NCBI RefSeq assembly: GCF_013403955.1
Contig: NZ_JABFDG010000004.1
Coordinates: 124,001-188,000 of the forward strand
Origin: Winogradskyella vidalii
GTDB lineage: Bacteria > Bacteroidota > Bacteroidia > Flavobacteriales > Flavobacteriaceae
Direction: 5' to 3'
DNA: 64,000 nt
Shown here in pieces: positions 1-11,400 of the stretch. Position 1 is the first letter of the stretch, and the number at the start of each line of letters is the position of its first letter. Under the pieces are notes generated by a model, which worked only from the letters and a program-made list of their open reading frames with translations, ran no database searches and had not been told where the DNA came from. The position numbers and the translations under genes were made by a program.

Positions 1-459
1 TTCTATAGCTGCAATACGTGCCGATGCTTCTATAGCCTTGAGGTCCCAACTAGCCGACTCTGCTAAAGGAATTGGACTTAAGGTTTTATAGCCATGAATA
101 ACATCGAATCCTATTAAAAGCGGAATACCTAAGCGCGATTCTTCAACCGCAATTCGTTGTACTTTATTTACCTCTTCTGTACCTCTAACATTAAGCATTG
201 CACCAACCCAACCATTTTTTAGATGCTTGTATTTAGTGGCTGCACCACCATGTTCTGGCGCTGGCCCAGTGACATTCCAAAACCCGTTGTACAGATTTAA
301 TTGCCCCACTTTTTCTTCAACCGTCATGAGGGCTAACAAAGCATCTATTTTTTGTTCTGTGTTTAATTCCGAGGGTTTTGATTGTGCGTAAACATTCTGA
401 TTAATATGACCTAATACGCTTATGATTAAGAGTGCAAATAATTTATTTTTTAGAAACAT
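1..459 (-). CDS. bglX: GH3 beta-glucosidase, N-terminal part (runs off window)
   Basis: This is the first 153 codons of a minus-strand gene that continues past base 1. The start ATG is at 457-459 and is followed by a hydrophobic signal peptide ending near VYAQS. The text then matches the N-terminal TIM barrel of family 3 glycosidases: a LMTVEEKVGQL segment, ESRLGIPLLIGFDVIHGYKT, and SPIPLAESASWD. Family 3 enzymes of this type remove terminal beta-glucosyl residues from oligosaccharides in the periplasm. A strong hairpin lies between it and the upstream GH5 gene, so it may have its own promoter or be expressed by readthrough of the polysaccharide locus. The nucleophile region is outside the window. 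The second GH3 gene at 14695 is a paralogue with a lipoprotein signal. Confidence 0.88.
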   Translation of the reverse strand, partial: MFLKNKLFALLIISVLGHINQNVYAQSKPSELNTEQKIDALLALMTVEEKVGQLNLYNGFWNVTGPAPEHGGAATKYKHLKNGWVGAMLNVRGTEEVNKVQRIAVEESRLGIPLLIGFDVIHGYKTLSPIPLAESASWDLKAIEASARIAAIE

Positions 460-526
460 AAAAAAGATTTTAGAAGGGTTAACTCTGTTTTGAAATACGA
501 TTGAATTTTCGCCTTACAGTATATTA

Positions 527-561
527 AAAAGTCTGTGAACACAATACGTTCACAGACTTTT
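527..561 (-). terminator. Hairpin terminator after the GH5 gene
   Basis: A perfect 14-bp inverted repeat (527-540 with 548-561) has a 7-nt loop and a T run on the minus-strand exit side. It lies 20 bases after the GH5 stop codon, so it likely ends the susC-susD-GH2-GH5 transcript. The A/T flanks are symmetrical and it could work in both directions. Confidence 0.8.
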
Positions 562-580
562 ATAAGTTTACAAATTAAGA

Positions 581-1720
581 TTAATCAAGCATCGTAGGGA
601 TAATATCATATGAAAAATCAGTAGCTTCATCATTAACTAATCTAAACCATCCGCGGTCATCCCAAACGGTGTATGACATCGATTGACCTAAAGTAGCATC
701 TGCTACGGTTTTATAATACCCTCTAACAAGTGGTGTATTTCTTTCATTTTGATTAGATTCTCTACCCACACCAAATTCACCATAATTAATGGCGACATCT
801 AATAATGAGGCGTGCACACTAACATCTTGAATGCCTTGCTCAAAGAATGAATTACCAGGAAAAGCGGCATTGCTCCCTATCTCTCCACAAAAATCCCATG
901 GTGAATAGCTATGCACCTGTATGGCTAAATAATCATCTGCACCTTCCCCAGGAAGACTTATTTGATTTGGGTAAACTTCATCGATATATAGGGCGTTACC
1001 TTGACTATTAACACCGACCATAACAATACGTGTTGTATTATTACCACCTGTTGCTCTTATCGCTTCGTACCCTACATTATTAAGATGTCTTGTGTACTCT
1101 AAAGCTGTTGCATCTGTTGGATCAGGGAAAGGTCCGTCGCCATCAAACTCACCTAAATTTCCTTCTGGTTCGTTAAGCACTTCAAAGATTAAATGATTAG
1201 AACGGTCTTCAAAATACGTGGCGATTCCCGTCCATAAGTTTTGAAACTTTAAATCGAAAGCTTCGCTACCATCATAATTATCTTTTAACCAAGATTCGTG
1301 ATGTGTATTAAGAACCACATAAATATCTTGATCTAATGCATAATCGATAAGTTGAACCAATTCTAAAAACCTGGGGTGATTGGTATTGATATTTCCATCG
1401 GCATCGGCCATATGATCTCCCTCAAAACGATCCATCCACGTGGTTGGGATTCTTACATGAGTCATACCAGCACTGATATACAAATCTAATACGGGCTTTG
1501 AGGCTTGAAATGTTGCTTCGTTTTGACCATTATCAAACGTGTTACCCAAGTTAAACCCAGCACCCATTTCTAAAACGACTTCTTTAGCACGAGGAAATTC
1601 TGAATCTATAGGAGATTCATCTAAAGTATCACCATCTACAAATACTATTTTTTCATCCTCTGTACAAGCACAAGATGTGAGTAGAATTAAGAATGTGAAA
1701 ATTTTTAATTTGTTTTTCAT
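581..1720 (-). CDS. GH5-family endo-glycanase lipoprotein
   Basis: A 379-residue secreted glycosidase. An in-frame upstream start at 1816 exists but would overlap the GH2 gene. I chose the ATG at 1718-1720 because it begins a clean lipoprotein signal (MKNKLKIF...LLTSCAC). The mature protein has the GH5 pattern: GFNLGNTFDN near the start, THVRIPTTW, NTHHESW, acid/base Glu about residue 184 in FEVLNEPEG, and nucleophile Glu about residue 315 in YGEFGVG. GH5 is broad (cellulase, mannanase, glucanase and others), so substrate specificity cannot be read here. It follows the GH2 gene by 28 bases and is the last gene before a strong hairpin, so it is probably part of the SusC/D operon. A surface or periplasmic endo-acting role on the captured glycan is inferred. 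Confidence 0.88.
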   Translation of the reverse strand: MKNKLKIFTFLILLTSCACTEDEKIVFVDGDTLDESPIDSEFPRAKEVVLEMGAGFNLGNTFDNGQNEATFQASKPVLDLYISAGMTHVRIPTTWMDRFEGDHMADADGNINTNHPRFLELVQLIDYALDQDIYVVLNTHHESWLKDNYDGSEAFDLKFQNLWTGIATYFEDRSNHLIFEVLNEPEGNLGEFDGDGPFPDPTDATALEYTRHLNNVGYEAIRATGGNNTTRIVMVGVNSQGNALYIDEVYPNQISLPGEGADDYLAIQVHSYSPWDFCGEIGSNAAFPGNSFFEQGIQDVSVHASLLDVAINYGEFGVGRESNQNERNTPLVRGYYKTVADATLGQSMSYTVWDDRGWFRLVNDEATDFSYDIIPTMLD

Positions 1721-1748
1721 AACGTACATTTTTCTTAAATAATTCATA

Positions 1749-3572
1749 CTATTTGTATTGCTTGGTTTTTTTCTTGTAATATTCTTGTAAAGTGAAAAAT
1801 GCCTTTTTCTTTTCACCGGTATTTGAAATTAATCCTTTTCTATTCCAGAAGTTTTGAAATACAGGATTCTGTCTTCTCGGGGATTTAAAATCGACTAAAA
1901 TCCAAGGGGTCATTCCTCTTAATCCGTCCATTTTATCTAGCATCTCAAGTTGATTAATATAGATTAACTCTTGGTGCTCCTCACTCCACATCGTATCGTC
2001 ATCGCCATGAAAACCCGCTAAGGCACCTGCGCCGAATTCTGATATAATTACGGGTTTGTTGAATTTAATATCGTAAGAATATTTTGGTAATTCTTTTGCA
2101 TTAGACCAATACCAACCTCCATATTCATTAAAGCTAGCCAAATCTAGTTTGTCTCCTAAATGATCTTCTACTGTAATTTTATAACCTTCGCGTTCAATTT
2201 CTAAAGCTGCTGCGACTAATCTTGTGTCGTCTAACGCTCTTACTTTATCTACAAGTTTCCCCATAAAAACATTTCGGTCTTCATTAACAGGTGTTTCATT
2301 TCCGATAGACCAAATAATTACACTTGCTCTGTTTTTATCGCGTTCTATACCAACAGCTAATTGATTTTCTGCATTAGCGTAAGTTTCTGCATTGGTCCAA
2401 GAGATGGTCCAGTACACAGGAACTTCTGCCCAAACTAATAAGCCCATTTCATCTGCTAATTGCACCATTCTTTCATTGTGTGTGTAATGCGCTAAACGCA
2501 CATAGTTACAGCCTAATTCTTTAGCCCAAGTGAGTAGCATTCTCATGTCTGCATCAGATCTTAATCGTCCGCCTAACAATGGGTTTTCATCATGAATAGA
2601 GATGCCTTTTAAAAATATTGATTTGCCATTAAGCAGAATATTTTTATCGACCGTTTGTATGGTTCTAAACCCAATTTTGTCTTCAACCTCATCTAACTTA
2701 GACGTTATTTTTACATCGTAGAGTTTTGGTGAGTTAGGTGACCAATACGTGAGTTTCTTTACTGGAATATTAAACTTAACCAACCCTTGATTATCGGTTT
2801 TAAAGGTCGTTTTAATCTTTAATTCAGGGATTTCTACCACAACATCTTGACTGGTGTTAATACCCTTTACTTTTACAAATCCTTCAATTACTTTTTTATT
2901 ATCTTTTGCTAATTGAACTTTATAATCATTGATATATTCTTTTGGTGTGCTTACCAATAATACATCTCTTGTAATCCCACCGTAGTTCCACCAATCGGTG
3001 TTAATGGTTGGCACTTCATCTTTCTTTCTTGTATTATCTACCATAACAACTACAAAGTTTTCACCGTCGTTAAGTTTAGAAGTGACATCAAACTGAAATG
3101 GTGTAAAGCCCCCTTTATGCGTTCCTAACTTTTTACCATTAAGATAGACGTGGCATTCGTAATTTACTGCAGCGAAATAAAGGATGTAGTTTTTATCTGT
3201 TGTTGGCTTCACTACAAAGTCCTTTTTGTACCATAAAGTACCTTCGTAAAAAAGTAAACGTTGATCTTGTGAGTTCCAATCTCCGGGAACATCTAAGGTT
3301 GGCTCATTACTAAAATCGTATTCTACTTTAGTTTCTTTTGAGACATTATGAAGATTATCATAAAAACCACCTTTACCCGATTTGCTTTCATCAAATGGTT
3401 TTTGTCTATAATCTAAATAGCCCATTTGATAAGGATCAATGATATAATTCCATGAACCATTTAAACTTATAGCCTCTCTATCAAAGACATTTTGAATGGT
3501 CTTTTGACTATAAACATTACTACTGATTGTTGTGATCGCTATTAGTGCGAAAATAATTTTTCTGTAATTCAT
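1749..3572 (-). CDS. GH2 glycosidase, beta-glucuronidase/beta-galactosidase type
   Basis: A 607-residue family 2 glycosidase with a Sec signal peptide ending near NVYSQ. The domains run in the usual order: a jelly-roll sugar-binding domain (about 30-215), an immunoglobulin-like domain (about 215-310) and a TIM barrel. The acid/base Glu is about residue 426 in WSIGNETPV and the nucleophile Glu about residue 512 in IISEFGAGA. The length is close to bacterial beta-glucuronidases and shorter than LacZ. The nearby glucuronate catabolism operon favours a beta-glucuronidase, but that is inference from context. The start lies 16 bases after susD, so it is co-transcribed. It probably trims side chains or ends from oligosaccharides in the periplasm. 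Confidence 0.87.
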   Translation of the reverse strand: MNYRKIIFALIAITTISSNVYSQKTIQNVFDREAISLNGSWNYIIDPYQMGYLDYRQKPFDESKSGKGGFYDNLHNVSKETKVEYDFSNEPTLDVPGDWNSQDQRLLFYEGTLWYKKDFVVKPTTDKNYILYFAAVNYECHVYLNGKKLGTHKGGFTPFQFDVTSKLNDGENFVVVMVDNTRKKDEVPTINTDWWNYGGITRDVLLVSTPKEYINDYKVQLAKDNKKVIEGFVKVKGINTSQDVVVEIPELKIKTTFKTDNQGLVKFNIPVKKLTYWSPNSPKLYDVKITSKLDEVEDKIGFRTIQTVDKNILLNGKSIFLKGISIHDENPLLGGRLRSDADMRMLLTWAKELGCNYVRLAHYTHNERMVQLADEMGLLVWAEVPVYWTISWTNAETYANAENQLAVGIERDKNRASVIIWSIGNETPVNEDRNVFMGKLVDKVRALDDTRLVAAALEIEREGYKITVEDHLGDKLDLASFNEYGGWYWSNAKELPKYSYDIKFNKPVIISEFGAGALAGFHGDDDTMWSEEHQELIYINQLEMLDKMDGLRGMTPWILVDFKSPRRQNPVFQNFWNRKGLISNTGEKKKAFFTLQEYYKKKTKQYK

Positions 3573-3588
3573 ATGTCTTCTTTAAATC

Positions 3589-5205
3589 TTAATATCCAAT
3601 GTTAAACTGTGATGCATTTTCACCTATAATATCAATTTGACTTTGAGGTATAGGACAATTCACAAAATGCGGTTGAAATGGTGTTGCGCTGTTTGCGGCA
3701 TCATTAGCTTCTGCCGTAGAATTATCACCGTTTCTGTAATACATAGAAACGCGTTCTTCTAATAAGCCTAAACGTTTTAATAAAAACCATCTGTTATTTT
3801 CAAAAGCTAACTCTCTTGCTGATTCTTCTAAATAATCGTCTAAATTCCATGAGGGGAAGTCTACACTAGGCGCTGCTGCATTAGGATCTAAGCCATAACC
3901 TCTACGTCTTACCTTGTTGAGATATTCTAAGGCAATACCATTTTCTCCAAGATTAGCATGAGCTTCAGAACCTAGCAGTAAGGTTTCAGCAAATCTGTAA
4001 TACATATAGTCCTTATAACTTTCTAATGTGTTGGGTAATTTGGTTTCAAAATCGGCGTATTTTTTTAAGCTCCAGTGAAATCTTCTGTAATTGTCTTCTG
4101 GTTCTGTAATGGGTTGTCCAAAATTTGGATGCTCTGGGTTATTTACATAATAATCTGTATAGTCCTTTGGCCAATAATAAGTTGTAAAACGCAAATCTGT
4201 TGCCGTGTCATATAAGGATTCTAAATAACTATTAGGAAAGAACCAACCTAAGGACTGCCCACCATATTCGACACTATTGATGACTTCGTTACCTGCTACG
4301 GGATCTGAGCCCGATTGCTTTTCGTAAAGTCTTTGGTTAAATACACTTCCTAACCAAAATCCGCCTCCTCCAGCAAGGGCATCACCTTCGCCAAGTAACT
4401 GATCTCTTTGGTAAACAAATAAAGCTTCTTGGTGATTTACATCTGCGCCATAGACTTGATCTATATTAACTAAATCGTGTGTTCCGTTATTAACAATTGC
4501 ATCAAACTGATCAGCGGCTTCTTGCCAGTCACCAGTCCACATAGCAGATTTACCCCTTAAGTGTCTTGCCACACCTTGGCGGTAGCGACCTATTTGATCT
4601 TGCCAATCTAAATGTTCGATGGCAAAATCTAAATCTTGATTGATGACTCCAAAAACAGCCTCTTCGGTAGCAGCTTCATAAACTACTGGGTCATTAATAT
4701 TTTCGGGAGTGGTTGGTACAGTATCTAAAATTATAGTCCCATACATTCTAATTAAATCGAGGTACAATTCGCCTCTAATAACTTTAGCTTGTGCTACCAA
4801 TTTATTTTTAGCATCAGCATCCATACTTACAGATCTTGCACTCGTAATTATAGCAGAAGCTCTATCTATAACTCGGTAAGCATTGTTCCACTTATCTGCT
4901 GGGAATCTCGCTGGTGTATGTTCTGTAGCCCCATAAGGCGTAAACCATGTTCTGTGCAAGCCTAAATCTGTCGCTGCTAAAAAGAACACATTTGCTCTTA
5001 AGTTATCATTATCGCCACTTGGAGAATTATAAATTCGCATTCTATTATATAATGCATTAACACCAACTTCTAATCCTTCAGGTGAATTATAAATATAATC
5101 TACTGAAACTTCATCTAATATTTCTTCTTCAAGAAAATCCTCACAAGAAAACAGCATTATTGCTATTAACATTGAAAGTGATAATAGATATTTAGTATTT
5201 TTCAT
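3589..5205 (-). CDS. susD: SusD-family glycan-binding lipoprotein
   Basis: A 538-residue outer-membrane lipoprotein with signal MKNTKYLLSL...MLFSC and an acidic EDFLEEE after the lipid cysteine, a common surface-export signature. It has the SusD/RagB TPR-like fold pattern: SPEGLEVGVNALYNRM near the start, RGELYLDLIRMYG, YRFAETLLLGSEAHANLGE, and a C-terminal RELAFENNRWFLLKRLG. SusD proteins sit on SusC as a lid and bind the target glycan. It follows susC by 24 bases. Sequence reading does not identify the ligand. Confidence 0.94.
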   Translation of the reverse strand: MKNTKYLLSLSMLIAIMLFSCEDFLEEEILDEVSVDYIYNSPEGLEVGVNALYNRMRIYNSPSGDNDNLRANVFFLAATDLGLHRTWFTPYGATEHTPARFPADKWNNAYRVIDRASAIITSARSVSMDADAKNKLVAQAKVIRGELYLDLIRMYGTIILDTVPTTPENINDPVVYEAATEEAVFGVINQDLDFAIEHLDWQDQIGRYRQGVARHLRGKSAMWTGDWQEAADQFDAIVNNGTHDLVNIDQVYGADVNHQEALFVYQRDQLLGEGDALAGGGGFWLGSVFNQRLYEKQSGSDPVAGNEVINSVEYGGQSLGWFFPNSYLESLYDTATDLRFTTYYWPKDYTDYYVNNPEHPNFGQPITEPEDNYRRFHWSLKKYADFETKLPNTLESYKDYMYYRFAETLLLGSEAHANLGENGIALEYLNKVRRRGYGLDPNAAAPSVDFPSWNLDDYLEESARELAFENNRWFLLKRLGLLEERVSMYYRNGDNSTAEANDAANSATPFQPHFVNCPIPQSQIDIIGENASQFNIGY

Positions 5206-5229
5206 AATAAATGTTTTAATGTTTTATGT

Positions 5230-8226
5230 TTAAAATCCTATTTGTAATCCCATAACTACAGTTACCGCTTCTGGATAATCGCTAGGGTCTCTCTCAGGAC
5301 TATAAGATTGAAAATCTGTAATGGTTATTAAGTTGCTTCCAGTTGTGTAAACTCTTAATTTTGTTAATCCTAAGCTACTTAATAGTTCTTTTGGTAGTGT
5401 ATATCCTAAAGTCACATTTTGTAATCTAACATAGGAAGCATCTTGCAATCCTAATGAATATATATTATCAGGATCATTACCTTCTCTAGGTCTTGGGAAA
5501 TCTCCACCAGGATTTTCTGGCGTCCAATAGTTCTGCTTAATTCCGTTTTTAATTCCTCGTAATGAACCGCCTTCTAAATAACCGTATAAAAAGGGATTAT
5601 CTCTGGTTACGCCTTGCACTGTATATATATCAGCAGAGAAATCAATGCCTTTATAGTCTGCACTAATAGACAATGTTCCGAACCAATCTGGCGACTGAGA
5701 AACAATCACACGATCACCATCATCTATAACATTATCGCCATTTACATCTCGTAATTTTACATCTCCAGGAAGTGCTGTCGGTTGCGCTGAATTCACAATA
5801 TCTTCACCTTGTTGAAAAATACCTATCGGTTGATATTGATAGAACACATTTATTTCTTCACCTATAAATCTTCTATTAAGAATGTCATCGTCTTCAATAC
5901 CATCGCCATTTTCATCTCTTCCATAGAGGCTAATAATTTTGTTTTGATTTTTAGTGAAAGACATTCCAAGATTTAAATTAAAATTTTCATTTCTTACCAC
6001 ATCGGTATTTAAAGTAATTTCTAGACCTTGATTTTCAATTTCACCAATGTTAGTAAGCTTTGAATTATAACCCGAAGAAGGATCTAACTGTTCACTCACT
6101 AAAAGGTCTTTTGTTCTCGTATTATAATATTCTATTGTAGACGTGATTCTGTTGTTAAATAGTCCAAAATCTACAGCAGCATTAAACGTGGTTGAAGTTT
6201 CCCAACGTAAATCTGGATTTGGCAATGTTGTTCCTGGCACATAACCAGACACCTGATTACCATCTATAATGTAATCTCTCTGATCGGCTGTACTTTGACT
6301 TTGCCCAGGACTGATTCCTTCGTTTCCTACACTACCATAACTAAATCTTAGTTTTAAATTATTAATAGCTTCTGCATTTTCTAAAAAGGTTTCTCTATGA
6401 ACATTCCAACCGAAATTTGCCGCAGGAAAAAAGGCCCACTTATTATTTCTTCCAAAAACTGTAGAGCCATCAGCTCTACCTGAAACTGTAAAATAGTATC
6501 TGTTATCGTAATCATACTCTATTCTTCCCACTGCAGAAACAATACCTCTAGTATTGGCACTTATACTCGGTGTGTTTAAAAAAGCACCTTCTAAACCATT
6601 TATACCTAAAATATCATTTGGTATTCTTTCTGCCACATTTTGAAAATTATTATACGTGGTTTCAGATATACTTTGCACTGCTGTAAGCCCAAAATGATTA
6701 ACTTCATTGATATCAAAGTCGTAAGTGATAATGTTTTCTAATTGCCACTCTACGTTATCCTGATACTGAATAGACCCACTACCTTGACCATTGTTAGCAA
6801 TTCCTGATAACGATTGCGTAGTATTATATGACTTACGCTTATAATTCCATGACCTTCTACTTAAATTAGCTCTATAATTTAACCCTTCAATAGGAGATAT
6901 ATCTACAAATACATTTAAGATATCATTTCTTTGGTCTGTAACATTTGTGGTTTCATTTAAGTCAATTAATGGATTTTTATTTTCTTCAAATCCACCAGGC
7001 AAATAACGTAAGGATCCATCTGGATTGTACACGCTACCTAAGGGCGCTGTGGTCAATGCATTTAAAATTACCCCATCATTATTAGGATTATTAGTTTCTG
7101 AAAATTGAAATGAGGTATTTAGACCGATGTTTAACCAATCATTTATTTTTTGGTCGGCATTTAATCTTAAACCAACTTTATTATAACTAGAGTTAGGGAT
7201 TACACCTTTAGTATTGATATAATTTACACTACTAAAGATTCTAAATTTTTCTGTTCCAGACGATATGTTTATCGCGTGGTTTTGTGTTTCACCAGTTCTT
7301 AGTACTAAATCCTCCCAATCTATATAATCTTGGTTTTGTATACTTGCCAATTCTAAACCAGAAAATATATCTTCATCTAATCTATATTCACCGCCATTAT
7401 TAGTTCTAAAAGCTTCTCGTTTTAGTTGTGCAAATTCTTCACCACTATAGATATCAAAATTTCTATTGATGGTTTGTATCCCTGAAAAACCATTATAGGA
7501 TACAGAGACTTTGCCTTCTTTACCACGTTTAGTTGTAATAAGAATAACACCGTTAGAAGCTCTTGCTCCATAAATAGCTTGTGCTGCAGCATCTTTTAAG
7601 ACCTCTAAAGATGCAATGTCGTTAGCATTTATATCGTTTATACTACCAATACGCACACCATCTGCAATAACAATAGGATCATTACCACCACTTATTGAGT
7701 TTTGACCTCTAATTCGTATTGTAGACGATCCCCCTGGAGCACCACTCGCTAAAGTGACCTGTACACCAGCAGCTTTACCTCTTAACATCTCTCCAACATC
7801 TGAAGTTGCCACCTTTACTAAGTCGTCATTATCTACGGTAACCACAGAACTAATAATATCACTCTTCTTTTTTGTTCCGTAGCCCACAACCACCACTTCT
7901 TCAAGTGCTGCGGTATCTTCTTCTAAAGTTACATCAATTACATTTTGAGTACCAACAGTGATTTTCATCGTCTTAAATCCGAGATAAGAAAAGACCACTA
8001 CATCTTCTGGCTCTACTTGTAGTGTATATTCGCCATCAAAATTTGTTTGGGTTCCCGTTGTCGTTTGATCAATTAAAATATTAACACCAGGCAATGGTAC
8101 ACCTGAATTATCTATAACGATACCTGTTATTGTTTTGCTTTGTCCATAAACACTTGAGAACACCGTACAAAGCAATGTAAAAAGTAGTGTTTTGGTACAT
8201 CTAGATATTATAAATTTATTTTTCAT
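5230..8226 (-). CDS. susC: SusC-family TonB-dependent outer-membrane receptor
   Basis: A 998-residue SusC/RagA transporter. A signal peptide ends near VYGQS. A carboxypeptidase-regulatory-like domain follows (about 28-105, ITGIVIDNSGVPLPGVNILI). Then come the VVVVGYGTKKKSD TonB-box-like segment, a plug domain (about 115-235, with IRIRGQNSISGGNDPIVIADG and LKDAAAQAIYGARASNGVILITTKRG), and a long beta barrel ending in an aromatic residue (GLQIGF). It imports oligosaccharides across the outer membrane using TonB energy with the adjacent SusD. It heads the minus-strand operon, and the 206-base gap upstream carries paired putative operator sites. Confidence 0.95.
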   Translation of the reverse strand: MKNKFIISRCTKTLLFTLLCTVFSSVYGQSKTITGIVIDNSGVPLPGVNILIDQTTTGTQTNFDGEYTLQVEPEDVVVFSYLGFKTMKITVGTQNVIDVTLEEDTAALEEVVVVGYGTKKKSDIISSVVTVDNDDLVKVATSDVGEMLRGKAAGVQVTLASGAPGGSSTIRIRGQNSISGGNDPIVIADGVRIGSINDINANDIASLEVLKDAAAQAIYGARASNGVILITTKRGKEGKVSVSYNGFSGIQTINRNFDIYSGEEFAQLKREAFRTNNGGEYRLDEDIFSGLELASIQNQDYIDWEDLVLRTGETQNHAINISSGTEKFRIFSSVNYINTKGVIPNSSYNKVGLRLNADQKINDWLNIGLNTSFQFSETNNPNNDGVILNALTTAPLGSVYNPDGSLRYLPGGFEENKNPLIDLNETTNVTDQRNDILNVFVDISPIEGLNYRANLSRRSWNYKRKSYNTTQSLSGIANNGQGSGSIQYQDNVEWQLENIITYDFDINEVNHFGLTAVQSISETTYNNFQNVAERIPNDILGINGLEGAFLNTPSISANTRGIVSAVGRIEYDYDNRYYFTVSGRADGSTVFGRNNKWAFFPAANFGWNVHRETFLENAEAINNLKLRFSYGSVGNEGISPGQSQSTADQRDYIIDGNQVSGYVPGTTLPNPDLRWETSTTFNAAVDFGLFNNRITSTIEYYNTRTKDLLVSEQLDPSSGYNSKLTNIGEIENQGLEITLNTDVVRNENFNLNLGMSFTKNQNKIISLYGRDENGDGIEDDDILNRRFIGEEINVFYQYQPIGIFQQGEDIVNSAQPTALPGDVKLRDVNGDNVIDDGDRVIVSQSPDWFGTLSISADYKGIDFSADIYTVQGVTRDNPFLYGYLEGGSLRGIKNGIKQNYWTPENPGGDFPRPREGNDPDNIYSLGLQDASYVRLQNVTLGYTLPKELLSSLGLTKLRVYTTGSNLITITDFQSYSPERDPSDYPEAVTVVMGLQIGF

Positions 8227-8314
8227 CTTATCATGGAAGTTAATTGCGTTATATTATGTAGCACACAAATATGATTGAATAAAATAAATTTTTAGGTGTT
8301 TGAATATGCGTTTC

Positions 8315-8396
8315 AAGGGGTGTGAATGTGTTTGCATGTTAAAACACTAAAAAACAAATATTTAACATTAAACAAAATGCAAATACAACCCCTAAA
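8315..8396. promoter_or_regulatory. Paired GGGGT operator candidates upstream of susC
   Basis: Two related sites face each other in the 206-base gap between the regulator gene and susC. The plus-strand site at 8315-8338 begins AAGGGGTGTGAATG. The minus-strand site at 8377-8396 reads TTTAGGGGTTGTATTTGCAT. The same arrangement, built on TTAGGGGT followed by an AA(C/T)GT-like core, occurs at 12667-12816. They are candidate binding sites for the AraC-type domain of the hybrid regulator. This rests on similarity seen by eye only. Confidence 0.4.
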
Positions 8397-8432
8397 TTGT
8401 AATAAAAACCTTATAAAATTGATAAAACACTT

Positions 8433-11400
8433 TTAATTTTCAGCCTCACTTTGAAGTTTTTTATATGCTGAAGGGGAATGGTTGTATATTTTTTTAAATT
8501 CTCTACTAAAGTGTTTGCGATCATTAAAACCAACCATAAATGCAATTTCAGAAATAGGGTATGTTGTTTTAACAATAATTTCTGCTGCTTTTTTTAATCT
8601 CAGCTGTTTTATTAAGCTGGCCACGGAGTGATTAGTTAATGAATTTACTTTTTTATAGAGAATTGTTCTACTCATCCCTATTTTATCGACCAACATACTC
8701 ACGTCAAAATCGGGATTTTCTAAGTTTTCTTCAATGATTTTCATTAGCTTTTTAAGGAACAACTCTTCTGGTGTCGTTAACTTATCGAGATCAGAATCTA
8801 CGATAAAATTGCCACTATATTTTTGTCTAAAAATTTCTTTAGATTTTAATAAGTTTTGCACACTTAGCAATAACACCTTAGTACTAAAGGGTTTTGAGAT
8901 ATAAGCATCAGCCCCTATAGATAAACCTTCCACCTTATTATCTACTGAAGCTTTAGCCGTTAGCAATATAACAGGAATATGATTGGTACTCTCGTTTGTT
9001 TTTATGTATTTACAAAATTGTAACCCGTCCATTTCTGGCATCATAATGTCAGATACTATTAAATCTGGAATTTCTTTATCCATATAACTGATTGCTTCCT
9101 TAGCACTAGAAAAGTCTAAAACATTATAGCTTTCAATTAAAACGCCTGCGATAAATTTTCTTACCTCATCATTATCCTCTACAGTAAAAATTGTTTTCTT
9201 ATCAGGATCATATGCCGTGTATTCGAATTCAAAATTCTCGTGCGCTGTAACAGGTGTCTTTGCATTAGAGTCGGCATCAATAACGGTTTTACCCAAATTT
9301 AATTCATCATCAACTTGATCATCATCTAAATGCGCTTTACCCAGAAGTAATTCTATCTGAAATACGGTATTAGCCCAAGACTCTTTTTCTTCTTCTAAGA
9401 CTAACTTTCCTTTATGTAACTCTACAATTGATTTAGACAACGCTAGCCCTACACCGCTTCCCATATTATGAACACCTCTATCATCTACTTGAAAAAACCG
9501 ATTAAAAATATTGCTTTTATTTGCTTCAGGAACTCCAATACCATTATCCTTTATCTTTATTAAGACTTTCTTATTTCCGGTATGAATTTGTTCTACAGCA
9601 AATACAATTTTTCCATTCTTTTTAGTGAATTTAAAGGCGTTAGAAAGCAGATTGTAAACCACTTTTTCCATTTGATTTTTATCAAAAAACACTTTTATTG
9701 AGTTAGAATTTAAAACAAAATTGTACTCTATGTTTTTCTTTGCCGCCAGACCTTTAAAGGACTCATATATTTCAAAACAAAAGGCTACAATATCTTGCTC
9801 TTCACAATATATACGCATGTGTCCTTTTTCAGCTTTTCTAAAATCTAATAGTTCATTAACTAACTTTAATAAACGATCCGAGTTTTGCTGTATCGTCTTT
9901 AATTTACTTTCTGATTTTGGAGTATTATCCGAGTTTTCTAATAATTCTTCAATAGGCCCTTTTATCAAAGTTAAGGGTGTTCTTATCTCATGAGAAATAT
10001 TTGTAAAGAAATTGAGTTGCATGTTCAACATTTCTTGTTTTCGTTCACTTTCTACATGCTCTAAAAACAATTTCCGTTTCAGTTTTACTCTATTGTTTAT
10101 AAATTTCACAATGATTAAAACAACTAGAATAAACAAAAGCAAGTACGCCAAATTTGCCCACCAAGTTTTCCACCAAGGCGGTAATACCGTAATTCCTAAC
10201 GTTTTTATATTTGGATTCCAGCTGCCGTCTTCAATAGTAGATTTTATAGACAGTAAATAATCTCCAGGGTTTAAATTAGACAGGTTTATTCTGTTTTGAG
10301 TTCCTGTATTATGCCAATTATCGTTTCTTAAATCATCATCTAATTTATAAGCGTACTTACTTTTTCTGGGATTTATAAAATTTAAACTACTAAACTCTAA
10401 GCCTATATACCCTTGATCGTAATTAATTACAATGTTTGATGTTTCAGAAATAGGCTTTTGAAGAATTGAATTGTCCTCACTAGATTCTACAATTTCATTA
10501 TTAACAATTAATGTTGTTAATACAATTTCATTTTCATTGGGCGCTTTGTATATAACGGAAGGATTAAAAATAGTGATCCCTTTTACCGCAGCAAATACAA
10601 GCTGCTTTTCATTAAATAAAACACTAGCATTACGAGAAAATTGCTTTACAGAAACCCCATCTTTTTCAGAAAATTTACTGATTTCTGCTGTATTAAAATT
10701 AACTTTTTTAGAAGAACTATTAAACTTTATTCTGAATAAAAAGTCTTCTGAACTCACCCATAAATTCCCTTCTGCATCTTCTGAAATACTATGAATAGAA
10801 GCATTTGTAAATCCTTTATCCTTATTTAATACTGAAAAACGCTCCGTTGATTCATCAAAATAAAAAAGGCCGTCATAATCACCACCAATCCATAATCTAC
10901 CCTTAGAATCTGTAAACAAAGCTGTTAAACTATTGTTTCCTATAGAAGGTTCTGTTGTTGTTTTATAAATTTTAGTTACCTTATTAAGCGCTTTATCAAA
11001 ATAATTTAGTCCGTTTTGAGTAGAGATCCAAATACCGTTTTTCCTATTTTCTAAATCGATAATAAAATTATCTGATAAGCCACCAGGCGAACCATCTGCT
11101 AAATAATTTTCAATAGTTCCATCTGGTAATATTTTCTTAAGTCCATTACCGTCGGTGCCTACCCAAATTATATCTCGGTCTACAACAAGCGATGTTATAG
11201 GCCGCTCATTCGCTATAGAACCTTCATAAGCTAATGGTATAGAAGTAAAAGTTTTGCTATTTTTATCAAAATCAAATAAGCCATTAAAGGTGCCACAAAT
11301 AAAATGGTCTTCGTTCTTTTTGGCTAGAGCAGTAATTAGATTTTTGGTTTTACGTTCTGCCTTTTCATTTACCATATAATGGTTAGAGACATTCAATTTA

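Noticed and set aside
1721..1816. Longer N-terminus for the GH5 protein
   Set aside because: It would overlap the GH2 gene and place 32 residues before a clean lipoprotein signal.
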